DNA from: Nitrospira sp. ND1 | Lineage (GTDB): Bacteria; Nitrospirota; Nitrospiria; Nitrospirales; Nitrospiraceae | Length of the DNA: 64,000 nucleotides | Assembly (NCBI RefSeq): GCF_900170025.1 | Contig: NZ_FWEX01000006.1 | Location: 348,668-412,667 of the forward strand | Direction of reading: 5' to 3' | Shown here: piece after piece, positions 8,209-16,741 of the stretch | Layout of the letters: the number at the start of each line of letters is the position of its first letter | Position numbering within the stretch: position 1 is the stretch's first letter | Notes under the pieces: generated by a model | What the model was told of the DNA's origin: nothing | What the model saw: the letters and a program-made list of their open reading frames with translations, nothing else | The model's database searches: none | Translations under genes and position numbers: made by a program

Positions 8209-9414
8209 ATGGCAAACCTTCTCTGGGGCAATGTCTATTATCAGGATCGCTTCGCCGGCGTGCTGCGCCAGGAACCGGGCGAACGGATGTCCTTTACCTA
8301 CGATGAGCACTATCTGGCCGGGCGCCACCCCTCCATAGCCCATACGCTGCCCTTGAGGACGGACACTATTGTCAGCCAGTCCGGACTGCCGCCATTTTTT
8401 GACAATCTGGTGGCCGAGGGCTGGCTCGAGGAAGCGCAGACGCGACTGCTGGGAAAGCGTCGGGTCTCGCGCTTCGAACTGCTGCTGGCCTTCGGCCAGG
8501 ATTGCGCGGGCGCTGTCTCCGTCATCGATCCCGATCCGGAACACCGGGACGCTGCCCGCCCGGACGATCCGATGGATCTCGCCGTCCTGTCGGGGAGAGC
8601 GTCGCTCTCCGGCATTCAGCCCAAACTGGCTCTGGTCCGACGGGACGGACAATTCCGTCCCGCGCGAACGGATGAACTCAGCACCCACATCGCCAAATTT
8701 CCCTCGCCGCGGCACGGCGATCTGACGGCCAACGAATATCTGACCACGCAGGCGTTGCAAGCGTTTCTGCCCGGTGACGAGATTGTCGATCTGCGCATGG
8801 GCCACGTTGCCGGATTCGAAGAGCCGACCTTGATCATCACGCGCTTCGACCGGACCAACGGCGGACAACGCATTCATTTCGAGGAATTCAATCAGCTGCT
8901 CGGGAATCCTTCCCACGCCAAATATGAAGGCAGCCACAAAAGCATGGCGGATTTCATCCGGCAGACGCCCGGTTGCCTGCCGGCCGAGGTGTACCGGCTC
9001 TACCTGCGCATTCTTGCCGGCATTCTCCTTGGGAATACCGATATGCACCTGAAAAATTTCGCCATGTTTCACACCGAGGCGGGACTGCGCCTCACACCTG
9101 CCTATGACGCAGTATCGGCGACGTTATACGGGTACAACACCATCGCGTTATCGATAGGCGGCAGCGCCCACATTCCCATCAGCGAGGTCAAGGCGCGAAC
9201 GCTCATCCGTTTGGGTGAAGAGTTCGGATTATCGAAGCCGGCCATGGCCATGGCCGCCGGGCATCTAGAAAAGCGGCGGGAAGCGGCCAGGAACGCGATT
9301 GCTGAAAGCACCACCGGCACCCCGGAATTGCGGGATGCCATCATCACCTTCATGGAAAAACGATGGAACGGAACCTTCGCCTTGATTGGCCACGCCTTGT
9401 CGAAGAAGCCGTAA
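8209..9414 (+). CDS. hipA: HipA-family serine/threonine kinase toxin
   Basis: This encodes 401 residues, within the HipA range. The N-terminal subdomain (about 1-105, with SGLPPFFDNLVAEGW) is HipA-type. The nucleotide loop SGIQPKLAL lies at about 134-142. The catalytic loop GNTDMHLKN has the Asp at 278, and the metal-binding motif AYDAVS has Asp 300. E. coli HipA phosphorylates glutamyl-tRNA synthetase and causes growth arrest; the target here is unknown. All catalytic motifs are intact, so it should be active. It precedes and overlaps the antitoxin gene by 52 bp, the reverse of the E. coli order. There is no ribosome site before the ATG, which abuts an operator-like site, so a leaderless or otherwise unusual start is possible. 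Confidence 0.92.
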   Translation: MANLLWGNVYYQDRFAGVLRQEPGERMSFTYDEHYLAGRHPSIAHTLPLRTDTIVSQSGLPPFFDNLVAEGWLEEAQTRLLGKRRVSRFELLLAFGQDCAGAVSVIDPDPEHRDAARPDDPMDLAVLSGRASLSGIQPKLALVRRDGQFRPARTDELSTHIAKFPSPRHGDLTANEYLTTQALQAFLPGDEIVDLRMGHVAGFEEPTLIITRFDRTNGGQRIHFEEFNQLLGNPSHAKYEGSHKSMADFIRQTPGCLPAEVYRLYLRILAGILLGNTDMHLKNFAMFHTEAGLRLTPAYDAVSATLYGYNTIALSIGGSAHIPISEVKARTLIRLGEEFGLSKPAMAMAAGHLEKRREAARNAIAESTTGTPELRDAIITFMEKRWNGTFALIGHALSKKP

Positions 9415-9563
9415 AGCGGCGCAAGGAACAGAAGTTGACGCAAAAGACATTGGCCGTCCTCGCGGGCGTCAGCGGGCCGACCGTGAATGCGTTCGAGCAG
9501 CAACGAACGAGCATCACGCTGGAATCGGCATTGAAGATTTTCAGATGTCTCGGAATGGCCTAG
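9363..9563 (+). CDS. hipB: HipB-like XRE-family antitoxin
   Basis: This encodes 66 residues, nearly all one helix-turn-helix domain: RRKEQKLTQKTLAVLAGVSGPTVNAFEQQRTSITLESALKIFRCLGM. The ATG lies inside the 3' end of hipA, 52 bp before its stop, so translation is coupled and toxin is made first. It lacks the C-terminal tail of E. coli HipB that is degraded by Lon. It would bind HipA and repress through the three sites upstream of hipA. Its stop lies 57 bp from the leader-distal end of the CRISPR array. Confidence 0.88.
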   Translation: MERNLRLDWPRLVEEAVKRRKEQKLTQKTLAVLAGVSGPTVNAFEQQRTSITLESALKIFRCLGMA

Positions 9564-10219
9564 CCCGTAGGTAGCATCGTGGGATCACGGGTACTCGCGC
9601 GGGGAACATGCGAATGGTGTTCTTTGAGTAGCGCCCGTCACTAAGGACGGGCGCTACAACGCTCCAAGTCGGGCGCTGTGGTGTCTTGTGTGTTTCAATC
9701 CTCGCCCGTCACTAAGGACGGGCGCTACCAGCGAGTGTACGGAAACACATCGAAGTTCCCGGGTTTCAATCCTCGCCCGTCACTAAGGACGGGCGCTACG
9801 GCGGGAGTAGCTTCTTGTGCGCGTAGCTCTTTTGTTTCAATCCTCGCCCGTCACTAAGGACGGGCGCTACATTGCAAGGCTCGGCGTGGTGTCCAGGTCG
9901 GTGGTTTCAATCCTCGCCCGTCACTAAGGACGGGCGCTACGGTTTACCCATGGTTTCCTCTCTCGGATTTCTAAGTTTCAATCCTCGCCCGTCACTAAGG
10001 ACGGGCGCTACGCAGGCCCATCGTGAAGCCGTGGCCCACTTCATAGTTTCAATCCTCGCCCGTCACTAAGGACGGGCGCTACGGGATTCCAGCGACGGCC
10101 TCATCGTCTGGCTCATGTTTCAATCCTCGCCCGTCACTAAGGACGGGCGCTACGGGACGTGCTCTTTCTCTGTCACGCCAAGCCGAAAGTGACCTTCCCC
10201 CAGTTTCATGGACACCAGG

Positions 10220-11083
10220 TTACGCGACTGCGGCCCTCGCTTCGTACTCGGCCGGGGAGTCATAGCCGAGGGTCGAGTGCCGACGCGTCCGATTGTAGAA
10301 CACCTCGATGTATTCGAAGATGTCCTGTTTCGCTTCCGCTCGTGTGGCATAGTGCCGATGGTACACGAGTTCCCGCTTCAATGTTCCGAAGAAGCTCTCG
10401 ACACAGGCGTTGTCCCAGCAATTGCCGGTGCGGCTCATGCTGGCCGTGATGCCATACGTGGTGAGCAACTGCTGGTAGGCCCCTGCCGCATATTGCCCCC
10501 CGCGATCGGAGTGATGCAGGAGTCCTGCTGAGGGCTGCCGCGTGGCGAGCGCCATGCGGAGGGCCTGTTCGGTTAACTCTCCGGTCAAGCGCGGGCCCAT
10601 CGCCCAGCCGATGACGGCACGCGAGTACAGATCCAGCAGCACGGCCAGATACAGCCAGCCCTCCAGCGTCCAGACGTAGGTGATATCGCCCGCCCAGACC
10701 TGGTTGGGCTGGGGCACCCTGAACTGGCGGTCAAGCGTGTTTGCCGCCACGGGCAAGCCGTGCGACGAGTACGTCGTGGCCCGCCACTTCTTCACGGTCT
10801 TGGCCCGGAGGCCATCGTGGCGCATCAGCCGCGCCACGCGATGCTCTCCCACCTGGTGGCCCTGCTTGCGGAGCGCCCGCCAGATGCTCGGACTGCCGTA
10901 GGTCTGGCGACTGTCCTGATGGAGCACGCGGATGGTGACCAGGAGGGTCCGATTGGCGGCGGCCCGCCGACTCTCGGGACGTCCGCGCCACGCATAATAC
11001 CCCGCAGGGGAAACCGCCAGTGCTCGGCACATGAGGCGGATCGGATAGCGACGGTCGTGTTCCTGAATGACTCGGTATCTCAT
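10220..11083 (-). CDS. IS3-family transposase OrfB (DDE integrase)
   Basis: This encodes 287 residues. An HTH_21-type segment at the N-terminus (IRLMCRALAVSPAGYYAWRGR) is followed by the rve integrase core. The catalytic triad is visible as D in VWAGDITYVWT, D in LLHHSDRGGQYA and E in CVESFFGTLKRE, and the C-terminus is YNRTRRHSTLGYDSPAEYE. It overlaps the orfA stop by 4 bp. An AAGGAG 5 nt before its ATG could support independent starts. A T_TTT_TTA slippery heptamer at 11119-11125 in orfA lies in the right phase to make an OrfAB fusion by -1 frameshifting; the -1 frame is open from the heptamer into orfB. Confidence 0.96.
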   Translation of the reverse strand: MRYRVIQEHDRRYPIRLMCRALAVSPAGYYAWRGRPESRRAAANRTLLVTIRVLHQDSRQTYGSPSIWRALRKQGHQVGEHRVARLMRHDGLRAKTVKKWRATTYSSHGLPVAANTLDRQFRVPQPNQVWAGDITYVWTLEGWLYLAVLLDLYSRAVIGWAMGPRLTGELTEQALRMALATRQPSAGLLHHSDRGGQYAAGAYQQLLTTYGITASMSRTGNCWDNACVESFFGTLKRELVYHRHYATRAEAKQDIFEYIEVFYNRTRRHSTLGYDSPAEYEARAAVA

Positions 11084-11376
11084 CGCGACTCCTTCGCGAA
11101 GAACGCCGCCGCACGCTTTAAAAAATCCCGCTCCTGCTTCAGCACGGCATTTTCACGCCGCAGCTGGGCCAGTTCCGCCTGCTCGACCTGTAAAGATTGT
11201 CGGGTCTGTCCACGCTCTTCTGCCTGCTGCTGCTCCGCTCGCCATCGGTAGAGGAGATGATCGGCAATCCCCAGATCCCGCGCCACCTGGGCGACGGGAT
11301 GCCCTGACTCCCGGACTAACCGCACGGCTTCTTCCTTGAACGTCTCCGTATACGACCGTCGTGTCTTCGTGCTCAT
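11080..11376 (-). CDS. IS3-family transposase OrfA
   Basis: This encodes 98 residues from the ATG at 11376, chosen because TCGGAGGACAGG precedes it and because MSTKTRRSYTETFKEEAVRLV is the usual beginning. It holds the helix-turn-helix (HPVAQVARDLGIADHLLYRWRAE) that binds IS ends. A leucine-zipper-like coiled coil follows (QVEQAELAQLRRENAVLKQERDFLKRAAAFF). Near the end the FLK codons contain the T_TTT_TTA slippage site. It works with OrfB. Confidence 0.95.
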   Translation of the reverse strand: MSTKTRRSYTETFKEEAVRLVRESGHPVAQVARDLGIADHLLYRWRAEQQQAEERGQTRQSLQVEQAELAQLRRENAVLKQERDFLKRAAAFFAKESR

Positions 11377-13196
11377 CCTGTCCTCCGATTTCCTCATTCT
11401 CCCACGTATGGAAGTGTCTGTGAAATCGGGGGAAGGTCAAAGTTTCAATCCTCGCCCGTCACTAAGGACGGGCGCTACATCAACAATGATCCGATCAGCC
11501 GAGGAATCTAAGTTTCAATCCTCGCCCGTCACTAAGGACGGGCGCTACCTGTGGAGTCGCGGGCACCAGTGGGTTTCCGCCTTGTTTCAATCCTCGCCCG
11601 TCACTAAGGACGGGCGCTACTTGAGCGACATAAGAGCCAGCGCAGCGCGAGCCCGTTTCAATCCTCGCCCGTCACTAAGGACGGGCGCTACGGGCGCACG
11701 CTTGTCCAGGGGCAAACGCTTGTCGGTTTCAATCCTCGCCCGTCACTAAGGACGGGCGCTACGGCAGGGAGTAACAACTAATGAGCCTCTCAGCCAGTTT
11801 CAATCCTCGCCCGTCACTAAGGACGGGCGCTACGATAGTTGGTGTAGAACTTAATGGCTTCCGACTTGTTTCAATCCTCGCCCGTCACTAAGGACGGGCG
11901 CTACGGCAGAACCACCGGGCAAAGGGCTTATTGTCATCGTTTCAATCCTCGCCCGTCACTAAGGACGGGCGCTACCGTTTCGCCACAGCGGTGGGGCGTC
12001 CTGCCCCTGTGGTTTCAATCCTCGCCCGTCACTAAGGACGGGCGCTACGCCCGATGAGTTGGCAGAATTTCTTTCGCTGTACTGGTTTCAATCCTCGCCC
12101 GTCACTAAGGACGGGCGCTACTGCGAGGCGTTGATGCATTACTGCCGGTTCTCCGTGTTTCAATCCTCGCCCGTCACTAAGGACGGGCGCTACGGCCGCA
12201 GGGGCCACAATCAACCGTGTCACGCTGGTTTCAATCCTCGCCCGTCACTAAGGACGGGCGCTACTGCACGTCGCCATTCTTGGTCATGGGCTTGATCCAG
12301 TTTCAATCCTCGCCCGTCACTAAGGACGGGCGCTACGGCCTCGGCGCGACGTAGTACATCATATAGAAATAGTTTCAATCCTCGCCCGTCACTAAGGACG
12401 GGCGCTACTACAAGCTGCACGGTGAGTTGCCACGCTATGACGTTTCAATCCTCGCCCGTCACTAAGGACGGGCGCTACGCTCAAAGCGGATGTGATGCGA
12501 GTGGGCGGACAGGTTTCAATCCTCGCCCGTCACTAAGGACGGGCGCTACGCCGTCACCACCGGCCAGGGTGCGCGGTTTCCTTCGTTTCAATCCTCGCCC
12601 GCCCCGAAGGACGGGCGCTACCTCATGCGCTTGGAGCGCCGCATCGGCGCGATGCCGTTTCAATCCTCGCCCGCCCCGAAGGACGGGCGCTACGGGAGGG
12701 TTTAGGTTTGGGAAGGTGAGAATCTGGGGTTTCAATCCTCGCCCGCCCCGAAGGACGGGCGCTACGATGAGCGGCGTAACTTGTCCTGATCGATAAACGG
12801 TTTCAATCCTCGCCCGCCCCGAAGGACGGGCGCTACTGGAAAGCCGCATCCGCCGGAGCCGATTATGAAGAGTTTCAATCCTCGCCCGCCCCGAAGGACG
12901 GGCGCTACTGAAGACTGAGGGGGATCTTCTCGCGCTGTGTAAGTTTCAATCCTCGCCCGCCCCGAAGGACGGGCGCTACTTAGAACGAAGGAGAAACGAA
13001 AATGTATAAGCCAGTTTCAATCCTCGCCCGCCCCGAAGGACGGGCGCTACGCGTCTACGATGGTCACGAATTGCCAACTATTATTGTTTCAATCCTCGCC
13101 CGCCCCGAAGGACGGGCGCTACGGTGAGTTGCTGCACCAATCGAGTCAACTTATCAACGGTTTCAATCCTCGCCCGCCCCGAAGGACGGGCGCTAC

Positions 13197-13374
13197 CGCG
13201 TGAACAAAAACCCATGATTTCCCGAGAGGTTTGCCTGCGGTCGGCGCGAACCTACCGGAATCACCTGGGGGCGGCGACAATGGTTGGGTGTCACCTGATG
13301 AAATCTCCTTTCAATTCGCGCTCTTCTCGTCTGCGCGATCCCAGGCCCTATTTGGCAGCGCTTCTGGTTCGCGT
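13197..13374 (-). promoter_or_regulatory. CRISPR leader
   Basis: This 178-bp non-coding stretch lies between the cas2 stop and the first (newest) repeat, on the side expected from repeat orientation. It should hold the array promoter and the integration signal read by Cas1-Cas2 (and Cas4). I see no strong -35/-10 pair in it; assignment is by position. Confidence 0.7.
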
Positions 13375-13665
13375 TTACAAAACCAATGGTTCGTCAAAAT
13401 CGACTGACGTGTCCACACCAAACACCTGTACATACTTTTCTTTGGGCTCTACCAATCGATACACCCGCAAACTGTCTTCCTTCTCATCAATGATCTCGAC
13501 AAGGCGCCGGACAAGTTCTTCAAATTGCATCTCAGTGACCGCGCATTCGAACACCGATTTCTGTACGCGTTGCCCGAAATCCTGGCAGGCTTGCGCGATC
13601 TTGCGTAAGCGCCGCCGCCCTCCTGTTGATTCCGTTGCCACGTCATACGCGATCAAGACATTCAT
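13375..13665 (-). CDS. cas2: CRISPR adaptation nuclease-fold protein Cas2
   Basis: This encodes 96 residues. The N-terminal strand MNVLIAYDVAT carries the conserved Asp. Then come RRRLRKIAQACQDFGQRVQKSVFECAVTEMQFEELVRRL and a C-terminal strand pair typical of type I-C Cas2 (SLRVYRLVEPKEKYVQVFG). It bridges Cas1 dimers during spacer integration. A GGAGGGTGC ribosome site precedes the ATG. It is the last gene of the cas operon, 8 bp after cas1, with the leader next to it. Confidence 0.97.
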   Translation of the reverse strand: MNVLIAYDVATESTGGRRRLRKIAQACQDFGQRVQKSVFECAVTEMQFEELVRRLVEIIDEKEDSLRVYRLVEPKEKYVQVFGVDTSVDFDEPLVL

Positions 13666-13673
13666 GCACCCTC

Positions 13674-14705
13674 CTACCGGTACAAAAACGGCGGATAGGC
13701 CTCCAGATCTCCGCGCAACACGCGGGCCAGTAACCGTGCTTGCACGTGTGGAATCAAACCTAACGGCATCTTTTGATCCAAGACTGGGTGGGTAATCTCT
13801 TCCTGCTTACGTTTTTGATAGGCGACGATGACCTCTTTGCGGGCAGCATCTTCCAGATGCACCGCCCCACCCGGCCGCGCATGAAACTGATTGGCGGCCA
13901 CCTGTTTCCGGTTGATCAACGTGAGTGCGAGCCGATCGGCAAAGACACTCCGCAACTCTTCCATGAGGTCCAGCGCCAAGGCTGCTCGGCCTGGACGCAA
14001 CGCATGCAGAAATCCCATCTGTGGATCAAGGCCGACGCCTTCCAGCGCTGCGACGCAATCGTTCATCAACAAGGCATAGAGAAACGACAAGAGTGCATTC
14101 ACCGGATCGGTCGGAGGCCGCCGGTTTCGACCATTCAGCGTAAACGTTGCGCGGTCTTCACGGACCATACGGTCGAACGTGGCGAAGTATTTTCTCGCGG
14201 CCTCGCCTTCCAAACCTCTCAGGTAGTCCAGGTCCTCCGCGAGCGGCACGCGACCCAATACGTTTGCCAGGGACTCTGCTGTCTGCCGCAACGTCTCGCC
14301 ATCGCCTGGGTCGTCGGTATCTCGCGCAGCACGCAAAACGATCTGACGGCTATTCTGAATTTTCCCACCCACTACATGCCGAGCGATTGTCAGGGTTTTG
14401 TCGGCATTGCCGATGGCTGCATGTTGTGCGCAACGCAATAACACGTTGCCCGAGATCGGCCCTTCAACGCGCGCTTGAAAGCGTCCATTCCGATCGAGAA
14501 ACACCACGAATCGGCCATCTTGGGCGCAGCGCGCCAGCGCCGCCGGACTCACCAGCACGTCGCCAAAACAGACGATGCCACCCAGGTGATGGATCGGCAC
14601 TTGCAGCTTCGTTTCCCGCTCGACCTCGACCCGGAGCGTGTCGTGATCGAGCCGGAGATAGGCCCCTTCGGTCGTGAGATAGAGGGTATTGAGTAATTGG
14701 TGCAT
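13674..14705 (-). CDS. cas1: CRISPR integrase Cas1 (type I-C)
   Basis: This encodes 343 residues, the usual I-C length. The ATG at 14705 is chosen because MHQLLNTLYLTTEGAYLRLDHDTL is the family start; a longer frame to 14801 reads through the end of cas4. It has the N-terminal beta domain and a C-terminal helical catalytic domain with the conserved Glu/His/Asp region (NALLSFLYALLMNDCVAALEGVGLDPQMGFLH, LALDLMEELRSVFADRLAL). It cuts and joins new spacers at the leader-repeat junction with Cas2. There is no clear ribosome site; the 7-bp gap to cas4 suggests translational coupling. Confidence 0.97.
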   Translation of the reverse strand: MHQLLNTLYLTTEGAYLRLDHDTLRVEVERETKLQVPIHHLGGIVCFGDVLVSPAALARCAQDGRFVVFLDRNGRFQARVEGPISGNVLLRCAQHAAIGNADKTLTIARHVVGGKIQNSRQIVLRAARDTDDPGDGETLRQTAESLANVLGRVPLAEDLDYLRGLEGEAARKYFATFDRMVREDRATFTLNGRNRRPPTDPVNALLSFLYALLMNDCVAALEGVGLDPQMGFLHALRPGRAALALDLMEELRSVFADRLALTLINRKQVAANQFHARPGGAVHLEDAARKEVIVAYQKRKQEEITHPVLDQKMPLGLIPHVQARLLARVLRGDLEAYPPFLYR

Positions 14706-14712
14706 AGGAGGC

Positions 14713-15351
14713 TCAGCTCGGTTCCGATATGACAAACAGCGTACGGACCAACGCTGCAGCTCGCTGCTGCTCGCCGATGACCGACGGCATACAGGTCTCA
14801 TTCAATGAACAGTGTTCACAACGTTGATCATTCACCGGAGAGGGAAGAATCTTGTCGCCCAACATCGCGCGAATCGCCGTCACGACCTCTTCCACCCGAA
14901 TTCGCAATGCCGGCGTAAAGATCACTTCACGTCGCCTTCTAGATTTGTGATGAAAGATGGCGCCACGCGGAACATCGCTGCTCAGCATTTCTTCCAGACA
15001 CAGCGCTTGAGCGCAGAGCTGCAAATCATCATTCTCGTATCGCCGGTTCGACCCAGATTTGTATTCGACGGGATAGGGGGTCTCTCCATGAAACTCGACT
15101 ACATCAGCTTTTCCAATCAAACCTAGTCGCTTGGAACAGAGCGGTAAGGCTCGCTCAACTCGTACGCCTTCCTCCCAACCGCTCTCATCCTCTCGATCTG
15201 TTCGTTCGTGAAGATCGTGACCGCGCATGGTGTACACGTTTTCAGAGTACGTCTGCTCCACATGAATCAACGCACATCTCCGAGGGCAGTAGGCGTAGTG
15301 ATTCAGCGCGGAAATAGGAATCAACTCCCGATCAGCATCATCCTGCGGCAT
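14713..15351 (-). CDS. cas4: CRISPR adaptation exonuclease Cas4
   Basis: This encodes 212 residues. The four iron-sulphur cysteines are present: one in HYAYCPRRCALI and three in RCEHCSLNETC. The RecB-like nuclease residues are visible as GKADVVEFHG and YPVEYKSG (Asp, Glu, Lys), with QLCAQALCLEEML following. Cas4 trims pre-spacers and helps select PAM and orientation with Cas1-Cas2. It lies 8 bp after cas7 and immediately before cas1, the normal I-C order. Confidence 0.97.
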   Translation of the reverse strand: MPQDDADRELIPISALNHYAYCPRRCALIHVEQTYSENVYTMRGHDLHERTDREDESGWEEGVRVERALPLCSKRLGLIGKADVVEFHGETPYPVEYKSGSNRRYENDDLQLCAQALCLEEMLSSDVPRGAIFHHKSRRRREVIFTPALRIRVEEVVTAIRAMLGDKILPSPVNDQRCEHCSLNETCMPSVIGEQQRAAALVRTLFVISEPS

Positions 15352-15359
15352 CGTTTGGC

Positions 15360-16355
15360 CTACGACAGCTTGATAAGCGTACCCTTGCTGTCATCCCACA
15401 CCCACAACTCCACGCCTTTCGGTAGATTGGCCACATTCGTTGTTACCGTATAATGCGCGAACTTGCGGGGGCTTCCGATCTTGTCTTCTTTCATTGCCGA
15501 TTCATTGCGCTTCACGTCGATGACGCGGCCGACGTCCAACAACGCTTGTGCAGGCGCACAGCCGAGCATGGCTTGACGCTTACGCTGTTCCGCATTGCTG
15601 TCGGTGCCCACATGTTTAAACACAAACAACCCCCGGCGGGACATCATGCCTTTAGATGCGGAGCGGTCGTGATCCCACATGCCTGCCAATGCCTCCCACA
15701 GATGAGTGAGGTCGTCTTCTGAAAATAGCGTTCCTTGGGCAAGATTGGCGGATACGAACCCTTTGGCAACATAGAGACCATAGGGAATCAGCGCCTTACG
15801 GCCCATGGTGCGGAGCTTGTCTTCTTCTTGTTCGTTTTCCCATTTCTGGTAGTCCGCAACCGACGTGGCACCGGATACTTTTTCCGCAACAGCCATGCGG
15901 GTAATTGAAACATCCATCGGCAGAATTGGATCAACTGAACGTGAAAACGCCACCTGCACCGGGCCTCGCACTTGTCCGGCGTTGGGACCGGTGGACATAA
16001 CCGCGCCAAAGGTCCGCACATCGAAAAACTGTTGGCACATCCAATCTCGAGCTTTTCCAACTTGTGTTCTGTTTCCACCACCAGCAGGGGAACCGCCCGT
16101 TGCTTCATGCGCCGCAGTAATCGGCTTATTTAGGTTGGATGAATGCTCGACAAAAATAGCATTGGGTGCCTGATTGCCAAACGCGGCCTGTATGTAATTG
16201 CGCACCCGCCGCTTGATGGCCACATCTGAAACCAGCCCGTGCATGTCTTCCGCGTCAATGCGTGGGCTGTTGCCGGCATCTGGGTCGCCGTTCGGATTGC
16301 CGTTTTCGCAATCGAAGAGATACAAAAATTCGTAACGGTTTTTAATAGCGCTCAT
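15360..16355 (-). CDS. cas7: Cascade backbone protein Cas7c (Csd2)
   Basis: This encodes 331 residues. The N-terminus has the Csd2 signature [20 protein letters not shown], then [12 protein letters not shown] and the conserved [29 protein letters not shown] block. It polymerises along the crRNA spacer in the I-C effector. The ribosome site AAGGAG precedes the ATG by 7 nt. It lies 11 bp after the cas8c stop, so it shares that transcript; multiple copies per complex would need stronger translation than cas8c. Confidence 0.97.
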   Translation of the reverse strand: MSAIKNRYEFLYLFDCENGNPNGDPDAGNSPRIDAEDMHGLVSDVAIKRRVRNYIQAAFGNQAPNAIFVEHSSNLNKPITAAHEATGGSPAGGGNRTQVGKARDWMCQQFFDVRTFGAVMSTGPNAGQVRGPVQVAFSRSVDPILPMDVSITRMAVAEKVSGATSVADYQKWENEQEEDKLRTMGRKALIPYGLYVAKGFVSANLAQGTLFSEDDLTHLWEALAGMWDHDRSASKGMMSRRGLFVFKHVGTDSNAEQRKRQAMLGCAPAQALLDVGRVIDVKRNESAMKEDKIGSPRKFAHYTVTTNVANLPKGVELWVWDDSKGTLIKLS

Positions 16356-16366
16356 TGGTTTTCTCC

Positions 16367-16741
16367 TTATACGGTTTCGTTGGTTTTCTTGCTTGATCGC
16401 AGTGCGGCAAGTTGCTGGTAGTAACCGAGGGCAAATAACCCCTGACCGTTGAGGTCAAGAATGCGTGGTGCGCCGTCGCCCAAGTGACCCATCACATCGG
16501 CGATCTGATTTTCGTACCACCAAGCCAAGCCGCCTTCGAGCTTGCCCAAGTGGTTACGCGCATTGCTGGTCAAGCGGCCGAGAATCAGTCCCGGAGTCTG
16601 GCTAGCGGCAGCGTAGTAGCGTTGCACTACGCCTGCGCCCACGTCGCCCAGTGCGGCGCGTTGTAAATTTGAAAATACTGCCAGTAACCGCCCGCAGTGG
16701 TAGGCTGGTTCTGGATGATTGGGGTTAAGATACGCAGTCAT
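16367..16741 (-). CDS. cas11c: Internal small subunit Cas11c, translated from within cas8c
   Basis: Inside cas8c an in-frame ATG at 16741 is preceded by GGAGGTGATC (16747-16756), a ten-base match to the anti-Shine-Dalgarno, with 5-nt spacing. It would yield 124 residues starting [17 protein letters not shown] and rich in helices. Independent translation of a C-terminal Cas8c fragment as the Cas11 small subunit is known for type I-C systems. The sequence here supports the same arrangement unusually well; expression itself is inferred. Confidence 0.88.
   Translation of the reverse strand: MTAYLNPNHPEPAYHCGRLLAVFSNLQRAALGDVGAGVVQRYYAAASQTPGLILGRLTSNARNHLGKLEGGLAWWYENQIADVMGHLGDGAPRILDLNGQGLFALGYYQQLAALRSSKKTNETV

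Larger units (their letters stand above)
10190..11439 (-). mobile_element. IS3-family insertion sequence inside the CRISPR array
   Basis: The element is 1250 bp. Its imperfect 26-bp terminal inverted repeats begin TGACCTTCCCCC at the left end and, on the complement, at the right end. It is flanked by a 3-bp target duplication AAG (10187-10189 and 11440-11442). The second AAG includes the first G of the next CRISPR repeat, so insertion occurred exactly at a spacer/repeat junction. It carries orfA and orfB on the minus strand with an intact DDE core and looks recently active. Confidence 0.95.
9621..13196 (-). CRISPR. Type I-C CRISPR array: 33 repeats, 32 spacers, interrupted by an IS
   Basis: Repeats are 37 bp and spacers 33-37 bp. 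In crRNA sense (minus strand) each repeat begins GTAGCGCCCGTCC and ends GAGGATTGAAAC, with a palindromic GCCCGTC stem, as in type I-C. Eight repeats lie at 9621-10153 and 25 at 11442-13196; an IS3 element at 10190-11439 separates them. The repeat at 9621-9657 is degenerate in its last 11 bases, as expected at the leader-distal end. The 24 leader-distal repeats carry the central sequence CTTAGTGAC (crRNA sense). The nine leader-proximal ones (first at 12585-12621, last at 13160-13196) carry CTTCGGGGC. The leader lies between 13197 and cas2. Confidence 0.98.

Noticed and set aside
8143-9072. 309-codon minus-strand frame opposite hipA
   Set aside because: hipA has all kinase motifs; the reverse frame has no domain and would start inside it.
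9560-9567. CTAGCCCG at the hipB stop as another repeat end
   Set aside because: Only eight bases match the family 1 terminus and the following sequence diverges, so it may be chance.
11336-12849. Several frames across the CRISPR array encoding repeated peptides such as FNPRPSLRTGAT
   Set aside because: They are translations of the CRISPR repeats, not proteins.
9621-13196. Two independent CRISPR arrays either side of the IS
   Set aside because: Repeats are identical on both sides and the target duplication shows that the IS split one array.
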